A DNA stretch of 44,318 nucleotides, taken from positions 1-44,318 of the IMG/VR virus record IMGVR_UViG_3300005264_000017; one strand, written 5' to 3'. The translations under genes were made by a program, and so were the position numbers. Below, piece by piece: positions 6,929-14,986 of the stretch. The stretch's first letter is position 1, and every line of letters starts with the position of its first letter. Source of the stretch: a virus. Under the pieces are notes generated by a model that worked only from the letters and a program-made list of their open reading frames with translations, ran no database searches and was not told the DNA's origin.

Positions 6929-7219
6929 ATGAGAAAAACAATAGGACAAAAGTTTACACCTATCCTAGAAGAGATAGAAGCGGCTCTATGGGAGTTTGAA
7001 TATGAAATGCCTAATACTCGCCCTGTTTATGACGGAACGGCTCTAAGAAGTGCATCAAAGATCTTTTTAAGCACGTTGCTTGATAAGATGTGGACAAAGC
7101 AAGAGCAATACGACATGCCACAAAAACAACGTGAAGAAATGGTTTTGTATATTGGAACGGCTTTTCAAGAATTAATCGAAGAAGCTACGGATTTGGATTC
7201 TACTAAATTTTATGGATAA
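6929..7219 (+). CDS. Hypothetical helical protein
   Basis: 96 aa, predicted mostly alpha-helical, acidic C-terminus. Upstream sequence AATTACTAAACAA resembles a degraded leader element. No family recognised. Confidence 0.55.
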   Translation: MRKTIGQKFTPILEEIEAALWEFEYEMPNTRPVYDGTALRSASKIFLSTLLDKMWTKQEQYDMPQKQREEMVLYIGTAFQELIEEATDLDSTKFYG

Positions 7220-7220
7220 A

Positions 7221-7409
7221 ATGGCAAAACAAAGAAAATATTTACCGGGTCAAATATGGGAGTGCGAAAAATTCAAAAGAAAAATCCTAATAAGAGATAA
7301 ATGGGATATAACATTCCACGACATGAGAACAAATGAAGTAATAAAAATGGATACTGCTTATTTTTCATCACGTGTTATTGTGTTTGGTGCGAAGTTAGTA
7401 ATGTTTTAA
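7221..7409 (+). CDS. Hypothetical small beta-rich protein
   Basis: 62 aa from ATG 7221; an in-frame ATG at 7212 overlaps the previous stop and is the alternative. Short beta-strand pattern (LPGQIWECEKFKRKILIRD...) resembles small KOW/SH3-like folds often seen in phage accessory proteins, but nothing diagnostic. Confidence 0.5.
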   Translation: MAKQRKYLPGQIWECEKFKRKILIRDKWDITFHDMRTNEVIKMDTAYFSSRVIVFGAKLVMF

Positions 7410-7411
7410 AA

Positions 7412-7552
7412 ATGACCTGTGAAAAATGCGATCATGTAAAATGCTCAACTAGACAATTAGAAATAATAAAGAGCGAAAAGGACGCGGGTATAATAGAAAA
7501 AGCAATACGTAAAATGATATGCGCTCTTAGAAAAATAGGTGTAAATATATGA
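7412..7552 (+). CDS. Small Cys-containing protein
   Basis: 46 aa (MTCEKCDHVKCSTRQ...). CxxC followed by HxxxC suggests a metal-binding knuckle. Two bases after the previous stop; ends at TGA. Unknown function. Confidence 0.5.
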   Translation: MTCEKCDHVKCSTRQLEIIKSEKDAGIIEKAIRKMICALRKIGVNI

Positions 7553-7583
7553 AACAATTAACACAAACATCAAGTTTAAAAGT

Positions 7584-7611
7584 TTGAAATTAAAAAACAT
7601 TATGATATGAT
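7584..7611 (+). promoter_or_regulatory. Promoter for the structured RNA
   Basis: TTGAAA, 16-bp spacer, TATGAT preceded by TGA, the same TGATATGAT -10 used at 22349 and 27099. Predicted start about 7618. Confidence 0.55.
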
Positions 7612-7617
7612 AAAAAA

Positions 7618-7770
7618 GAAGCAATTGACGTGTGGGTAATAACCATGATGTTGATTGCAACCGCTTCGGCGGAGTCGTTTGGTCACGACTTAAAACAGAA
7701 GTATAATATTAGTGCATCGGGTTGCGAGAATGACCAAAAAGTATTTCTGCTCGCAACTTGGTGCATTTTT
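7618..7770 (+). ncRNA. Candidate small structured RNA with terminator
   Basis: No convincing gene in 7553-7775. Four hairpins follow the promoter: TGG/CCA around GTAATAA; CCGC-TTCG-GCGG, a classic UUCG tetraloop; GTCGT/ACGAC; and a terminal stem TGCA plus GTTGCGAG (7713-7728) pairing with CTCGCAAC plus TGCA (7750-7765), followed by five T. Promoter, hairpins and terminator together indicate a discrete RNA of about 150 nt. A short ORF (ATG 7649) crosses it but would be interrupted by these structures. Family unknown. Confidence 0.6.
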
Positions 7771-7775
7771 GTATC

Positions 7776-8105
7776 ATGAATTATGAAGATGTATTCGGCT
7801 ACATGGAAAAGACTGGTTTTGAAAAATGTAAGTGTAGATTGTATCCTATTTTTAAGGATCTAACATTAAAAAACAACAAACCACCAACAGAGGCGTTGTT
7901 TATTGTGATTGGGAAAACAAAATACACAAAAGATGACTATAAAATCCAGAAAACAAAATATAAATGGAATGGGAGTGGGAATAGGCGAAGAAAGGTTTAT
8001 GGAGAATATACAAGAATTAGGTATAAATCCGCAAGAGTACATAAATTTCATCGCCAAATGATAAAAAGTCTAGAGTACACAAATAATTTAATGCAAAACA
8101 AATAA
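7776..8105 (+). CDS. Hypothetical basic protein
   Basis: 109 aa, rich in Lys/Arg/Tyr, with KWNGSGNRRRKVYGEYTRIRYK in the middle. I start at ATG 7776, just after the RNA terminator; an upstream ATG at 7758 overlaps the terminator stem. No family recognised. Lies directly before the replication initiator, so a replication accessory role is possible. Confidence 0.5.
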   Translation: MNYEDVFGYMEKTGFEKCKCRLYPIFKDLTLKNNKPPTEALFIVIGKTKYTKDDYKIQKTKYKWNGSGNRRRKVYGEYTRIRYKSARVHKFHRQMIKSLEYTNNLMQNK

Positions 8106-8107
8106 AA

Positions 8108-8788
8108 ATGTCAGAAATAAATGGGTATTCGTTATCGAGAGCATGGTTTGACTTTGCTTTTGAGAATCCTGAAATAATAAGACCAATACATGGGATTATA
8201 TATCTTTTCGCAATAGAGCATTGTAATAGGCTCGGATGGAAGGATAAGTTTGGATTCCCCACAATTATGGCAATGGAAGCGATAGGAGTTAAAAAATATC
8301 AAACATATATAAAAGCATTTAATGATCTCGTTGATTGGGGGTTTATAAAACTTATCCAAAAATCACAAAATCAATACTCAGCAAACATAATAAATATAAA
8401 AAGTGCCTATACAAAAAAAGGCAAAGCACTAGACAAAGCACTTGTAAAGCATGGGGCAAAGCAACTGGAAAGCATGGGGCAAAGCAAGGACAGTATATAT
8501 AAACAAGTAAACAAAGAACAAAGAACAAGTAAACAATATCTTTTTGATTTCTTTTGGAAAATGTACCCAAACAAGAAGTCTAAAAAACAAGCTGAAAAAA
8601 TATGGAATAAATTAAAAATGGATGAAGATCTTTATAGAAAAATAATTATATCGTTGAAAAAACAAATGGAAACTCGTCAATGGCAAAAGAATGGTGGAGA
8701 GTTCATACCTCATCCATCAACATGGCTAAATCAAGAGAGATGGAATGATGAAGAAGTACCAGAAGTAGAAATAGAGCTTAATTTTTAG
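8108..8788 (+). CDS. Replication initiation protein (helix-turn-helix, lambda O-like layout)
   Basis: 226 aa. Residues 1-100 look like a winged-helix domain (SLSRAWFDFAFENPE, then GFPTIMAMEAIGVKKYQTYIKAFNDLVDWGFIKLI). A low-complexity linker (about 100-140) follows, then FDFFWKMYPNKKSKKQAEKIWNKL (about 145-168) and IPHPSTWLNQERWND (about 202-216), the C-terminal signature common in phage replisome organisers. The linker DNA holds six iterons, as in lambda O where the origin lies inside the gene. It likely binds the origin and loads a helicase. Confidence 0.75.
   Translation: MSEINGYSLSRAWFDFAFENPEIIRPIHGIIYLFAIEHCNRLGWKDKFGFPTIMAMEAIGVKKYQTYIKAFNDLVDWGFIKLIQKSQNQYSANIINIKSAYTKKGKALDKALVKHGAKQLESMGQSKDSIYKQVNKEQRTSKQYLFDFFWKMYPNKKSKKQAEKIWNKLKMDEDLYRKIIISLKKQMETRQWQKNGGEFIPHPSTWLNQERWNDEEVPEVEIELNF
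8422..8486 (+). repeat. Iterons: probable replication origin inside the initiator gene
   Basis: Six copies of (C/T/G)AAAGCA start at 8422, 8434, 8445, 8457, 8468 and 8480, spaced 12, 11, 12, 11, 12 bp, about one helical turn apart. An AT-rich stretch with repeated AACAAGTAAACAA follows (8492-8540) and could be the unwinding element. Location inside a replication initiator gene fits the phage origin pattern. Confidence 0.7.
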
Positions 8789-8791
8789 AAA

Positions 8792-9235
8792 ATGTATAAA
8801 ATAACTTTTAAGAATCCAGAAGATGAAACAAAAAGGATTCAAAAAACATTATCTGAGTTCGAGGCGAAGAAAGCAATGAAGGCAAAGAAAGATAGATCAG
8901 TTTATTCGATACCAGGGTTTGGAATGGTAGGAAGTGGGATGATTATATCAATCACAAAACAATACAAAAAACAAAAACAATTATCCTATCCAAAAACACG
9001 ATACGAAAAAGAAAAGCCAACGAAAGAAGAATGGCAAGCGTTAACCATTGGATTTGTATATACACATCCGTATAAAATAATATTCAATGCTACGCCTTCA
9101 TTTCTTCAAAACATAGTAAAAAGTTTATGGAATTTAAACAATGACAGAACAAAAGAATGTTTAGAAATTGGCAGAGAATGGACAAAAGAAGGGAAAACAT
9201 TTAAGGATTTGATGTATAAAATCCAACAAACTTAA
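8792..9235 (+). CDS. Hypothetical protein of the replication region
   Basis: 147 aa, basic. Three bases after the initiator stop, so same operon. N-terminal YKITFKNPEDETKRIQK and a TKEEWQALTIGFVYTHPYK segment; no family recognised. The leader-like CTTAATCACA after it belongs to the helicase gene. Confidence 0.5.
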   Translation: MYKITFKNPEDETKRIQKTLSEFEAKKAMKAKKDRSVYSIPGFGMVGSGMIISITKQYKKQKQLSYPKTRYEKEKPTKEEWQALTIGFVYTHPYKIIFNATPSFLQNIVKSLWNLNNDRTKECLEIGREWTKEGKTFKDLMYKIQQT

Positions 9236-9246
9236 TCACAAACAAC

Positions 9247-10620
9247 ATGAAAAAATATTCAGAGTTTATAAGTAAAAAAACTCATACAAGTATTGACAAA
9301 GGAATTGAAACATTATTCATTCCTGAAAAAATGTTCGACTTCCAGAAGCATGTTTTAAAAATAGCAAACAAGCGGGGTAGGATGGCAGTTTTCCTAGACA
9401 CTGGATTGGGTAAAACGATAATAGAGTTATCAATAGCTCAGAATTATTTTCTAAAAACAAACAAACCAGTATTGATAATAACACCACTTGCGGTAGCTTT
9501 TCAGTTTGAAAAAGAGTCTAAAAAGTTTGGGATTGATTCGGTTGAATATTCAAGAAATGGAGAAATAAAAAGCAATATAGTTATTTGTAATTATGAACAA
9601 TTAGATAAGTTCGATCCGAAAGACTTTGATTGTGTAATTTTAGATGAAAGTTCAATACTAAAAAATTCCGATGGTAAAACAAGGTTGGCAGTTACTGAGT
9701 TTTTAATGAAAGTTAAATACAGATATTTATTCACTGCCACACCTAGCCCGAATGACTTCATAGAACTTGGAACGTCTAGTGAGGCCTTGGGGTTTTTGGG
9801 ATATACTGACATGTTGGGTAGGTTTTTTACAAACAATGAGAAAACAATAAAGAGTCATGGTCATATAGGCGTAAAATGGATTCTAAAACAACACGCAAAA
9901 GAGGGTTTTTTCAAATGGATAAGAAGTTGGTCAATATCTGCAAAAAAACCATCAGATCTAGGGTTTAGCGATGAAGGATACGACTTGCCAGCATTAAAAC
10001 TAAAACATCATGAGATAAAAAACAAAACTCCATTAGTGATAAATAATCAAACATCAATGTTTACAATGGAAGCAAAAAACTTATCAGAAATAAGAGGCGA
10101 ACAAAGAGCAACTATAGAAGATCGGTGCAAAAAGGCCGTTGAATTGGCAAGCAATCATGATACAACGGTGTATTGGTGCAATCTAAACAGTGAAGCGGAT
10201 ATAATTGAAAAGCTAGATAAAGATGCCGTACAGATCAAAGGAGGAATGACAATAGAAAAGAAAGAAGAAATGCTATTAAAATTCGCAAATGGAGAGATAA
10301 AAAAACTTATAACAAAACCAAAAATAACATCATTCGGATTAAACTGGCAGCACTGTAATCATACCGTATATTTTCCTTCATTCAGTTATGAGCAATACTA
10401 TCAAGCAATAAGAAGGTTTTGGCGGTTTGGACAAGAAAAAGAGGTAATAGTTGACATGGTATATTCAGACGGTCAAAAAAGAATAATTAGAGCGTTATTA
10501 GAAAAATCACAAAAAGCTATTGAGTTGTTCGATAAATTGAACAAAGAACTCACAAAAAAAGAAGTAGTAAAAAAAGAAGTTGGCGAAAAAATATTATTTC
10601 CTAAATTTTTAACAAAATGA
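9247..10620 (+). CDS. SNF2/DEAD-like helicase
   Basis: 457 aa. Superfamily 2 motifs in order: FDFQKHVLK (Q-like, 30-38), GLGKT (Walker A, 53-57), ILDESS (motif II, about 130-135), TATPSPND (motif III, about 163), ITSFGLNWQHCNHTVYFP (motif V region) and QAIRRFWRFGQ (motif VI). Phage helicases of this type are usually paired with a DNA methyltransferase, as here. The gene starts after a CTTAATCACA leader and its stop overlaps the methyltransferase ATG (TGA followed in frame by TAA). Confidence 0.85.
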   Translation: MKKYSEFISKKTHTSIDKGIETLFIPEKMFDFQKHVLKIANKRGRMAVFLDTGLGKTIIELSIAQNYFLKTNKPVLIITPLAVAFQFEKESKKFGIDSVEYSRNGEIKSNIVICNYEQLDKFDPKDFDCVILDESSILKNSDGKTRLAVTEFLMKVKYRYLFTATPSPNDFIELGTSSEALGFLGYTDMLGRFFTNNEKTIKSHGHIGVKWILKQHAKEGFFKWIRSWSISAKKPSDLGFSDEGYDLPALKLKHHEIKNKTPLVINNQTSMFTMEAKNLSEIRGEQRATIEDRCKKAVELASNHDTTVYWCNLNSEADIIEKLDKDAVQIKGGMTIEKKEEMLLKFANGEIKKLITKPKITSFGLNWQHCNHTVYFPSFSYEQYYQAIRRFWRFGQEKEVIVDMVYSDGQKRIIRALLEKSQKAIELFDKLNKELTKKEVVKKEVGEKILFPKFLTK

Positions 10621-11588
10621 TAAAAAACCAAACGATTACAGATGATTACGCTTTGTATAATGCAGACTGTATGGACGTAATAGCAGAGATGGACGATGCG
10701 AGTATAGACCTATCCGTATATTCCCCACCTTTTGCGGGTTTGTACAATTATTCAAGTGATCCGAATGACTTTTCAAATTGTGCAACAAAAGAAGAATTTC
10801 TAGAACAATATGATTTTTTGATAAAAGAAATGGCAAGGATAACAAAGCCTGGACGAATAACAGCCGTTCATTGTACAGATGTAATAAGCGGAGGGGGTAA
10901 CTTTCTTTGGGATTTTCCACATGAAATAATAAAACTTCATGAAAAATACGGGTTCAAATACAGAAATAAAATAACAATATGGAAAGAACCGTTGCAAGTA
11001 CGGATAAGAACAATGGTTAGATCTTTAATGCACAAATTGATTGTAGAAGATTCTACCGAATGTTTTCCGGCAATGCCAGACTATATGCTTATATTTAAAA
11101 GAATTGGTAAAAATAAAGTGCCAGTAGAACATAAAAAAGGATTCACAAAATATGCAGGAGCTCACTTTCTTTTACCTGAAATGGTATCAAAATATGGATC
11201 ATATGAAGATATGAAAAAGAAATACGCAAATTGGGAAGATCCGAGAACAAATAAACTGAGTCATATTATTTGGCAAAGATACGCGTCAAGTGTTTGGGAT
11301 GACATAAGAATTAAAAACATTTTACCGTTTAGAGAATCAAAAGAAGATGATGACGAGAAGCACGTACACCCGCTACAATTGGACGTAATAGAGAGATGTG
11401 TAGATCTTTGGAGCAATGAGGGTGAAGTTGTGTTCACTCCTTTCATGGGGGTTGGAAGCGAAGTTTTTGGAGCCGTTAAAAATAACAGGTTTGGGATAGG
11501 GGTAGAACTAAAAACAAGTTACTACAAACAGGCTATAATGAATTTACAACACGTAAACAAAGATATTGAACAAGAATCACTATTTTAA
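10617..11588 (+). CDS. DNA methyltransferase (N4-cytosine/N6-adenine)
   Basis: 323 aa. Catalytic motif IV DLSVYSPPF (about 31-39) precedes the AdoMet-binding motif I VVFTPFMGVGSEVFGA (about 278-293), the permuted order of beta-class enzymes; SPPF is common in N4-cytosine enzymes. No restriction endonuclease gene is seen beside it, so it is likely a solitary modification enzyme protecting phage DNA or marking replication, with the helicase as partner. Confidence 0.85.
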   Translation: MIKNQTITDDYALYNADCMDVIAEMDDASIDLSVYSPPFAGLYNYSSDPNDFSNCATKEEFLEQYDFLIKEMARITKPGRITAVHCTDVISGGGNFLWDFPHEIIKLHEKYGFKYRNKITIWKEPLQVRIRTMVRSLMHKLIVEDSTECFPAMPDYMLIFKRIGKNKVPVEHKKGFTKYAGAHFLLPEMVSKYGSYEDMKKKYANWEDPRTNKLSHIIWQRYASSVWDDIRIKNILPFRESKEDDDEKHVHPLQLDVIERCVDLWSNEGEVVFTPFMGVGSEVFGAVKNNRFGIGVELKTSYYKQAIMNLQHVNKDIEQESLF

Positions 11589-11590
11589 AA

Positions 11591-11773
11591 ATGGAAAAAG
11601 GAAAAACATATCGGCGAAAAGGTGAAAAGGGATCAGATAGATATTTTGACAGAGAAATAACAGATATATTCGGCGGAAAGGTGTATTATAAAACAGGATG
11701 GGGAGATAAAACAAAAAAGTGTAGTTTAGAATTATTTAAGAGATACATGGTTATCGGTAGATATTCGTTTTAA
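11591..11773 (+). CDS. Small basic hypothetical protein
   Basis: 60 aa, two bases after the methyltransferase. Contains GKTYRRKGEKGSDRYFDREI and beta-rich segments. Unknown. Confidence 0.45.
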   Translation: MEKGKTYRRKGEKGSDRYFDREITDIFGGKVYYKTGWGDKTKKCSLELFKRYMVIGRYSF

Positions 11774-11792
11774 TTACTAATTATCAAATAAC

Positions 11793-12128
11793 ATGAAGAA
11801 CAACAACGTGTATTCGGACGATGACTTGATATTTGTTAATATTGGAGACTTAGAGCTTCATTATGAGCATGAGCACTCACATGTACTAGAATCTTTTGCG
11901 GAATTACTTATGGATGTAGTCTGTGATTTCAGGAACAATCGAGAACCTTCATATCATATAATACTTGATGACACGCTTTCTATTGACGTGAACATACTAG
12001 AACAGCCAGACGGAAAAGAGATCACGCTATACCTTCACAATACTTGCTGGAGCTATGACTTTATACCAGAATCAAGTGATGAGTTGCAAGATCTAGCAGA
12101 CGCAATATTAGCAGAAATTGGAGACTAA
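11793..12128 (+). CDS. Acidic hypothetical protein
   Basis: 111 aa, strongly acidic (pattern rich in D/E), beta-strands with a HYEHEHSH cluster near residue 24-31. A degenerate leader TTACTAATTATCA lies upstream. Such acidic proteins in phage early regions sometimes mimic DNA, but there is no direct evidence. Confidence 0.5.
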   Translation: MKNNNVYSDDDLIFVNIGDLELHYEHEHSHVLESFAELLMDVVCDFRNNREPSYHIILDDTLSIDVNILEQPDGKEITLYLHNTCWSYDFIPESSDELQDLADAILAEIGD

Positions 12129-12138
12129 AAACTATAAC

Positions 12139-12327
12139 ATGAAAACAGCAAAAGACGGGATCGAACTACCGGAAGAAGAAAAAGAGATTATAATGTTGAA
12201 AGTTATAAGGAAAACGAATGAGGATCAAAAAGCTATCATGGAATGGTTTGATGAAATAGCAGAAGCGATACCAGCGGATGCAGATATAATGGAAACTATT
12301 AATAAGAACTTTACAAATCTAATATGA
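12139..12327 (+). CDS. Small acidic hypothetical protein
   Basis: 62 aa from ATG 12139. Acidic helical. Stop is TGA directly followed in frame by TAG and overlaps the next start. Unknown. Confidence 0.5.
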   Translation: MKTAKDGIELPEEEKEIIMLKVIRKTNEDQKAIMEWFDEIAEAIPADADIMETINKNFTNLI

Positions 12328-12581
12328 TAGCAAAGAACCTAAAACAACTACACAAGCTAGTTGGAGAACGCGAGGACTGGATATGTGAATATTGCGAAAC
12401 TGATTTTTCATACGAATGTTATTTCAACGAGAAAGGAGTGAACGTGGCGGTATGCGCTCATCACGTCACTCATGTTGGCGCAGATATAAGCAAAAAGTTT
12501 AATCCAGATGTATGTAGAAATATTTGTGACTCATGCCACAATGCCGTTCATTTAGGATCAATTAAAGAAAAACCACTATGA
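12324..12581 (+). CDS. HNH nuclease-like zinc protein
   Basis: 85 aa. CEYC (about 22-25), then CAHHVTHVG (about 45-53) and RNICDSCHNAVH (about 65-76) give the Cys/His order of small HNH nucleases. No DNA-binding extension. In the middle of a run of small early genes; could act in DNA processing. Confidence 0.6.
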   Translation: MIAKNLKQLHKLVGEREDWICEYCETDFSYECYFNEKGVNVAVCAHHVTHVGADISKKFNPDVCRNICDSCHNAVHLGSIKEKPL

Positions 12582-12745
12582 AATGTTTGATGTGCAACCG
12601 TCCAAGAAAGCATACCTACCAACTCACAGAAGATGTGACGTGCGAATTGTGCGACGCTTGTTTGAAAAATGTTACGGTGTTCGGATGTATGAGAGATAAT
12701 GCGAGAAACTTAGTACAAAAAGAGTTTGATTTGTGCAAAAAATAA
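12578..12745 (+). CDS. Small zinc-ribbon protein
   Basis: 55 aa. CLMC near the N-terminus and CELCDAC in the middle suggest a four-cysteine zinc ribbon. Overlaps the previous gene by 4 bases. Function unknown. Confidence 0.55.
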   Translation: MKCLMCNRPRKHTYQLTEDVTCELCDACLKNVTVFGCMRDNARNLVQKEFDLCKK

Positions 12746-12753
12746 ATTATAAT
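12725..12753 (+). promoter_or_regulatory. Promoter upstream of the ParB-like gene
   Basis: TTTGAT, 17-bp spacer, perfect TATAAT. The predicted start is about 12760, only 4 bases before ATG 12764, so the transcript would be nearly leaderless. Confidence 0.5.
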
Positions 12754-12763
12754 ATCTAAGAAT

Positions 12764-13363
12764 ATGACAGAAAAAAAACAGGCTCCGATGAAAATAGAAA
12801 TGGTAAAAATATCAGATCTAAGTTTCGCGAAATATAATCCGAGAACAATTTCAGAAAAACAGATTGAGAAGCTTACCGCGAGTCTTGAAAAGTTCGGATT
12901 TGTTGATCCTGTAGTGGCAAATAAGAAGAATAAAACGATTGTAGGAGGTCACCAAAGAACAATGTGCTGGGAAGCTATGGGAAACAAAGAAGTTCCTGTA
13001 TTTTGGGTAGATCTAAACTTGGAAGATGAAAAACAGCTTAATATATCTTTAAATGCAATCTCTGGATCATGGAATTTTGAAGTTTTAAAGCAGAATTTTG
13101 ACATGGGAGTTATTGAAGAATGGGGATTTGAGGTTGAAAAATTTGACGAACTAAAGGAAGTTGAAGAATTAAAAGAAGATGAACCAGAAAAGGAACACAA
13201 AGACGTTCGATTATCAATAGAATTTGACACCGAACAACAAAAGACAGACTTTGAGTCGATATTGGATAAAAACAAGCCAGAGGGGGTCTCAAAAGGTGCG
13301 TACATGCTAGAAATGATTTACGCAATGGAAAGAGTAGAAGCGGAAAAAGTTATAAAGAAATAA
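12764..13363 (+). CDS. ParB/sulfiredoxin-like nuclease-domain protein
   Basis: 199 aa. The N-terminal domain has KISDLSFAKYNPRTIS (about 13-28), VDPVVANKK and TIVGGHQR (about 60-67), the ParB-like nuclease signature. In phages this domain is commonly fused to or placed beside DNA methyltransferases; a methyltransferase lies 1.2 kb upstream here. The acidic middle and C-terminal VRLSIEFDTEQQK region match that subfamily. Probably DNA modification or replication control rather than partitioning. Confidence 0.75.
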   Translation: MTEKKQAPMKIEMVKISDLSFAKYNPRTISEKQIEKLTASLEKFGFVDPVVANKKNKTIVGGHQRTMCWEAMGNKEVPVFWVDLNLEDEKQLNISLNAISGSWNFEVLKQNFDMGVIEEWGFEVEKFDELKEVEELKEDEPEKEHKDVRLSIEFDTEQQKTDFESILDKNKPEGVSKGAYMLEMIYAMERVEAEKVIKK

Positions 13364-13527
13364 TGTGCAATCAGTGCGAAAAATACAGAAAGCAAATGGA
13401 AAGCCAAAAAGACACGTTCAAAAAAGAACTTGAAAGAAACAACAAGAAGTCTATAAGAAAGCTAATGGAGCAACGCAAAACCATAGCAAGAAAGCAAGAA
13501 GAAATTAATAAGCTAAAAACAAAATGA
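13363..13527 (+). CDS. Small coiled-coil protein
   Basis: 54 aa, basic helix with heptads (KDTFKKELERNNKKSIRK...), two Cys at the N-terminus. TAATG overlap with the ParB-like gene. Unknown. Confidence 0.45.
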   Translation: MCNQCEKYRKQMESQKDTFKKELERNNKKSIRKLMEQRKTIARKQEEINKLKTK

Positions 13528-13703
13528 CAACACGAAACAACCTGCTAACGGAAGTACTAGAGCTAAACAGCGAAAGAGATAGATTACAAGAAGAAATAGA
13601 CGAACTATACGAAAAAGCCTTGTCAATTGAAGATAGCGAAGACGACGAATGCGGAAACGACTCATACATTTCTTGCATAAAATCCTATTCATCACATTAC
13701 TGA
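13524..13703 (+). CDS. Small acidic coiled-coil protein
   Basis: 59 aa: NLLTEVLELNSERDRLQEEIDELYEKA is a coiled coil, followed by an acidic patch. The preceding gene is a basic coiled coil of similar size, so the two may form a heterodimer (inference). ATGA overlap. Confidence 0.45.
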   Translation: MTTRNNLLTEVLELNSERDRLQEEIDELYEKALSIEDSEDDECGNDSYISCIKSYSSHY

Positions 13704-13704
13704 A

Positions 13705-13869
13705 ATGAAAAACTTAAGAACGGCGTCTCAGTTATTAGGAATATTTGTACTACTATCACTTACGTATTTTATGTACACAGATAGCCTGATCGAATCTATT
13801 TATTGCGGGGTCATATTGATATACAACCAATTGTTTCTTATTGATATGCGAATTCAACAAAATAAATAA
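13705..13869 (+). CDS. Small membrane protein
   Basis: 54 aa with two hydrophobic segments (LLGIFVLLSLTYFMY and SIYCGVILIYNQLFLI). Unknown role. Confidence 0.45.
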   Translation: MKNLRTASQLLGIFVLLSLTYFMYTDSLIESIYCGVILIYNQLFLIDMRIQQNK

Positions 13870-13877
13870 AAACTCAA

Positions 13878-14069
13878 ATGATTGAATACGATCGGCTTTC
13901 AGTAGAAGAAATAATCAAAGTAATCGAGAAAGAAAGAAATGATGCAGAAGAACTTCATAATAAATTAAAATCAGACAATCCACGATTAGGATTCCCGAGA
14001 GGTATTGAGTTTGGTACTATAAGAGCGTGCGACAGAATACTAGATGCGATAAACAAAGTTGATTTATAG
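13878..14069 (+). CDS. Small helical hypothetical protein
   Basis: 63 aa, acidic/basic mixed helix. Resembles short phage proteins before terminase genes, no family recognised. Confidence 0.5.
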   Translation: MIEYDRLSVEEIIKVIEKERNDAEELHNKLKSDNPRLGFPRGIEFGTIRACDRILDAINKVDL

Positions 14070-14087
14070 CAGAATAAATAAAAACAA

Positions 14088-14675
14088 ATGCCAAGAGCAA
14101 AGCACGACTATGATGCACTGTACAACGAATTTTTGAAGTCAGACAATGTTGACGTTACTCCGTTTTTGGTAGAAAAAAACATACTCAAGAAGGGTAAAGG
14201 GCGCGAAACTCTATCGGCAAGCATTAACGGCCATTTTAAGGGATGGAGAGAGAAGAAGGAGAAACAGCTGAGCATGGCGAACGCAAAGGCCAAAACAATA
14301 GTAGTGAAGTCAAAGATAGATGAATGGGTAAAAGTCTATAAGAACGTCGATGTAGCAGAAAGAAAGGCATTGTACGAGATAGCGAGCACAATCATGAACG
14401 GGATGCCAGTTTATGCCATGAAGAAAGTTTGTGAAAAGAACGTAATAGACAGGGGCCAGGGATCCAATGGAGTAGTTGGACACCGTCCTTTGACTTTCGT
14501 GGAGTTAAAATCTGTATGGGAGACTCTGAGACTTGCACAAGGAAAAGCGAGCGATATTACTCTTAACCTAGTCATGGGGCTGAATGAGACGAATAAAACA
14601 GATCCTATTGGCGATAAACTGAGAGAAATGGATATATGGGAAGCGGAGCGGAAGGCTAGAAAGAAGAAAAAATGA
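14088..14675 (+). CDS. Putative terminase small subunit
   Basis: 195 aa. N-terminal helices (YDALYNEFLKSDNVDVTPFL) look like a DNA-binding module; the C-terminus is highly basic (AERKARKKKK). Position about 1 kb before the large terminase and general size fit a small subunit, which recognises the packaging site. No definitive motif, so the call rests on context. Confidence 0.45.
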   Translation: MPRAKHDYDALYNEFLKSDNVDVTPFLVEKNILKKGKGRETLSASINGHFKGWREKKEKQLSMANAKAKTIVVKSKIDEWVKVYKNVDVAERKALYEIASTIMNGMPVYAMKKVCEKNVIDRGQGSNGVVGHRPLTFVELKSVWETLRLAQGKASDITLNLVMGLNETNKTDPIGDKLREMDIWEAERKARKKKK

Positions 14676-14716
14676 AAAAATTCGACTGCATCAATATGTA
14701 AATGTCGAAGAAAGTC

Positions 14717-14745
14717 TTGACTTAATGATTTTGAAGGTGTAATAT
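14717..14745 (+). promoter_or_regulatory. Phage early-type promoter
   Basis: TTGACT, 17-bp spacer, TAATAT; followed by the leader TTACTTAATCACA (14754-14766) and ATG 14772. The internal spacer is less conserved than in other copies. Confidence 0.6.
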
Positions 14746-14771
14746 TTGATTACTTACTTAATCACAACAAA

Positions 14772-14906
14772 ATGCAAATGACACAAAGCGCTATCGACTA
14801 CCGAAACTCAGAAATCGCAAACGGAAATATAAAAGAAGAATGGATGAAAGATGAAGGAGTTAGAAGTTTTTTAAATGCACTTTGCGAACTAACTGCCAAA
14901 CGGTAG
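14772..14906 (+). CDS. Small hypothetical protein
   Basis: 44 aa, downstream of a phage promoter and leader element, which supports it being expressed. No family recognised. Confidence 0.5.
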   Translation: MQMTQSAIDYRNSEIANGNIKEEWMKDEGVRSFLNALCELTAKR

Positions 14907-14929
14907 TAAGTTCTTATTTGATAGAATTA

Positions 14930-14962
14930 GCGGATAATTACATACATCGTAGGATTATCCGC
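14930..14962. other. Perfect 9-bp stem-loop
   Basis: GCGGATAAT (14930-14938) pairs with ATTATCCGC (14954-14962) around a 15-base loop. No T run follows. Could be an mRNA stability or processing hairpin between two small genes. Confidence 0.45.
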
Positions 14963-14986
14963 ACTATAGCTTGAAAACCTTATTTG

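Noticed and set aside
7649-7778. Small secreted-peptide gene starting at ATG 7649
   Set aside because: The interval is filled with hairpins and a terminator following a dedicated promoter; the peptide has no recognisable feature apart from a short hydrophobic start.
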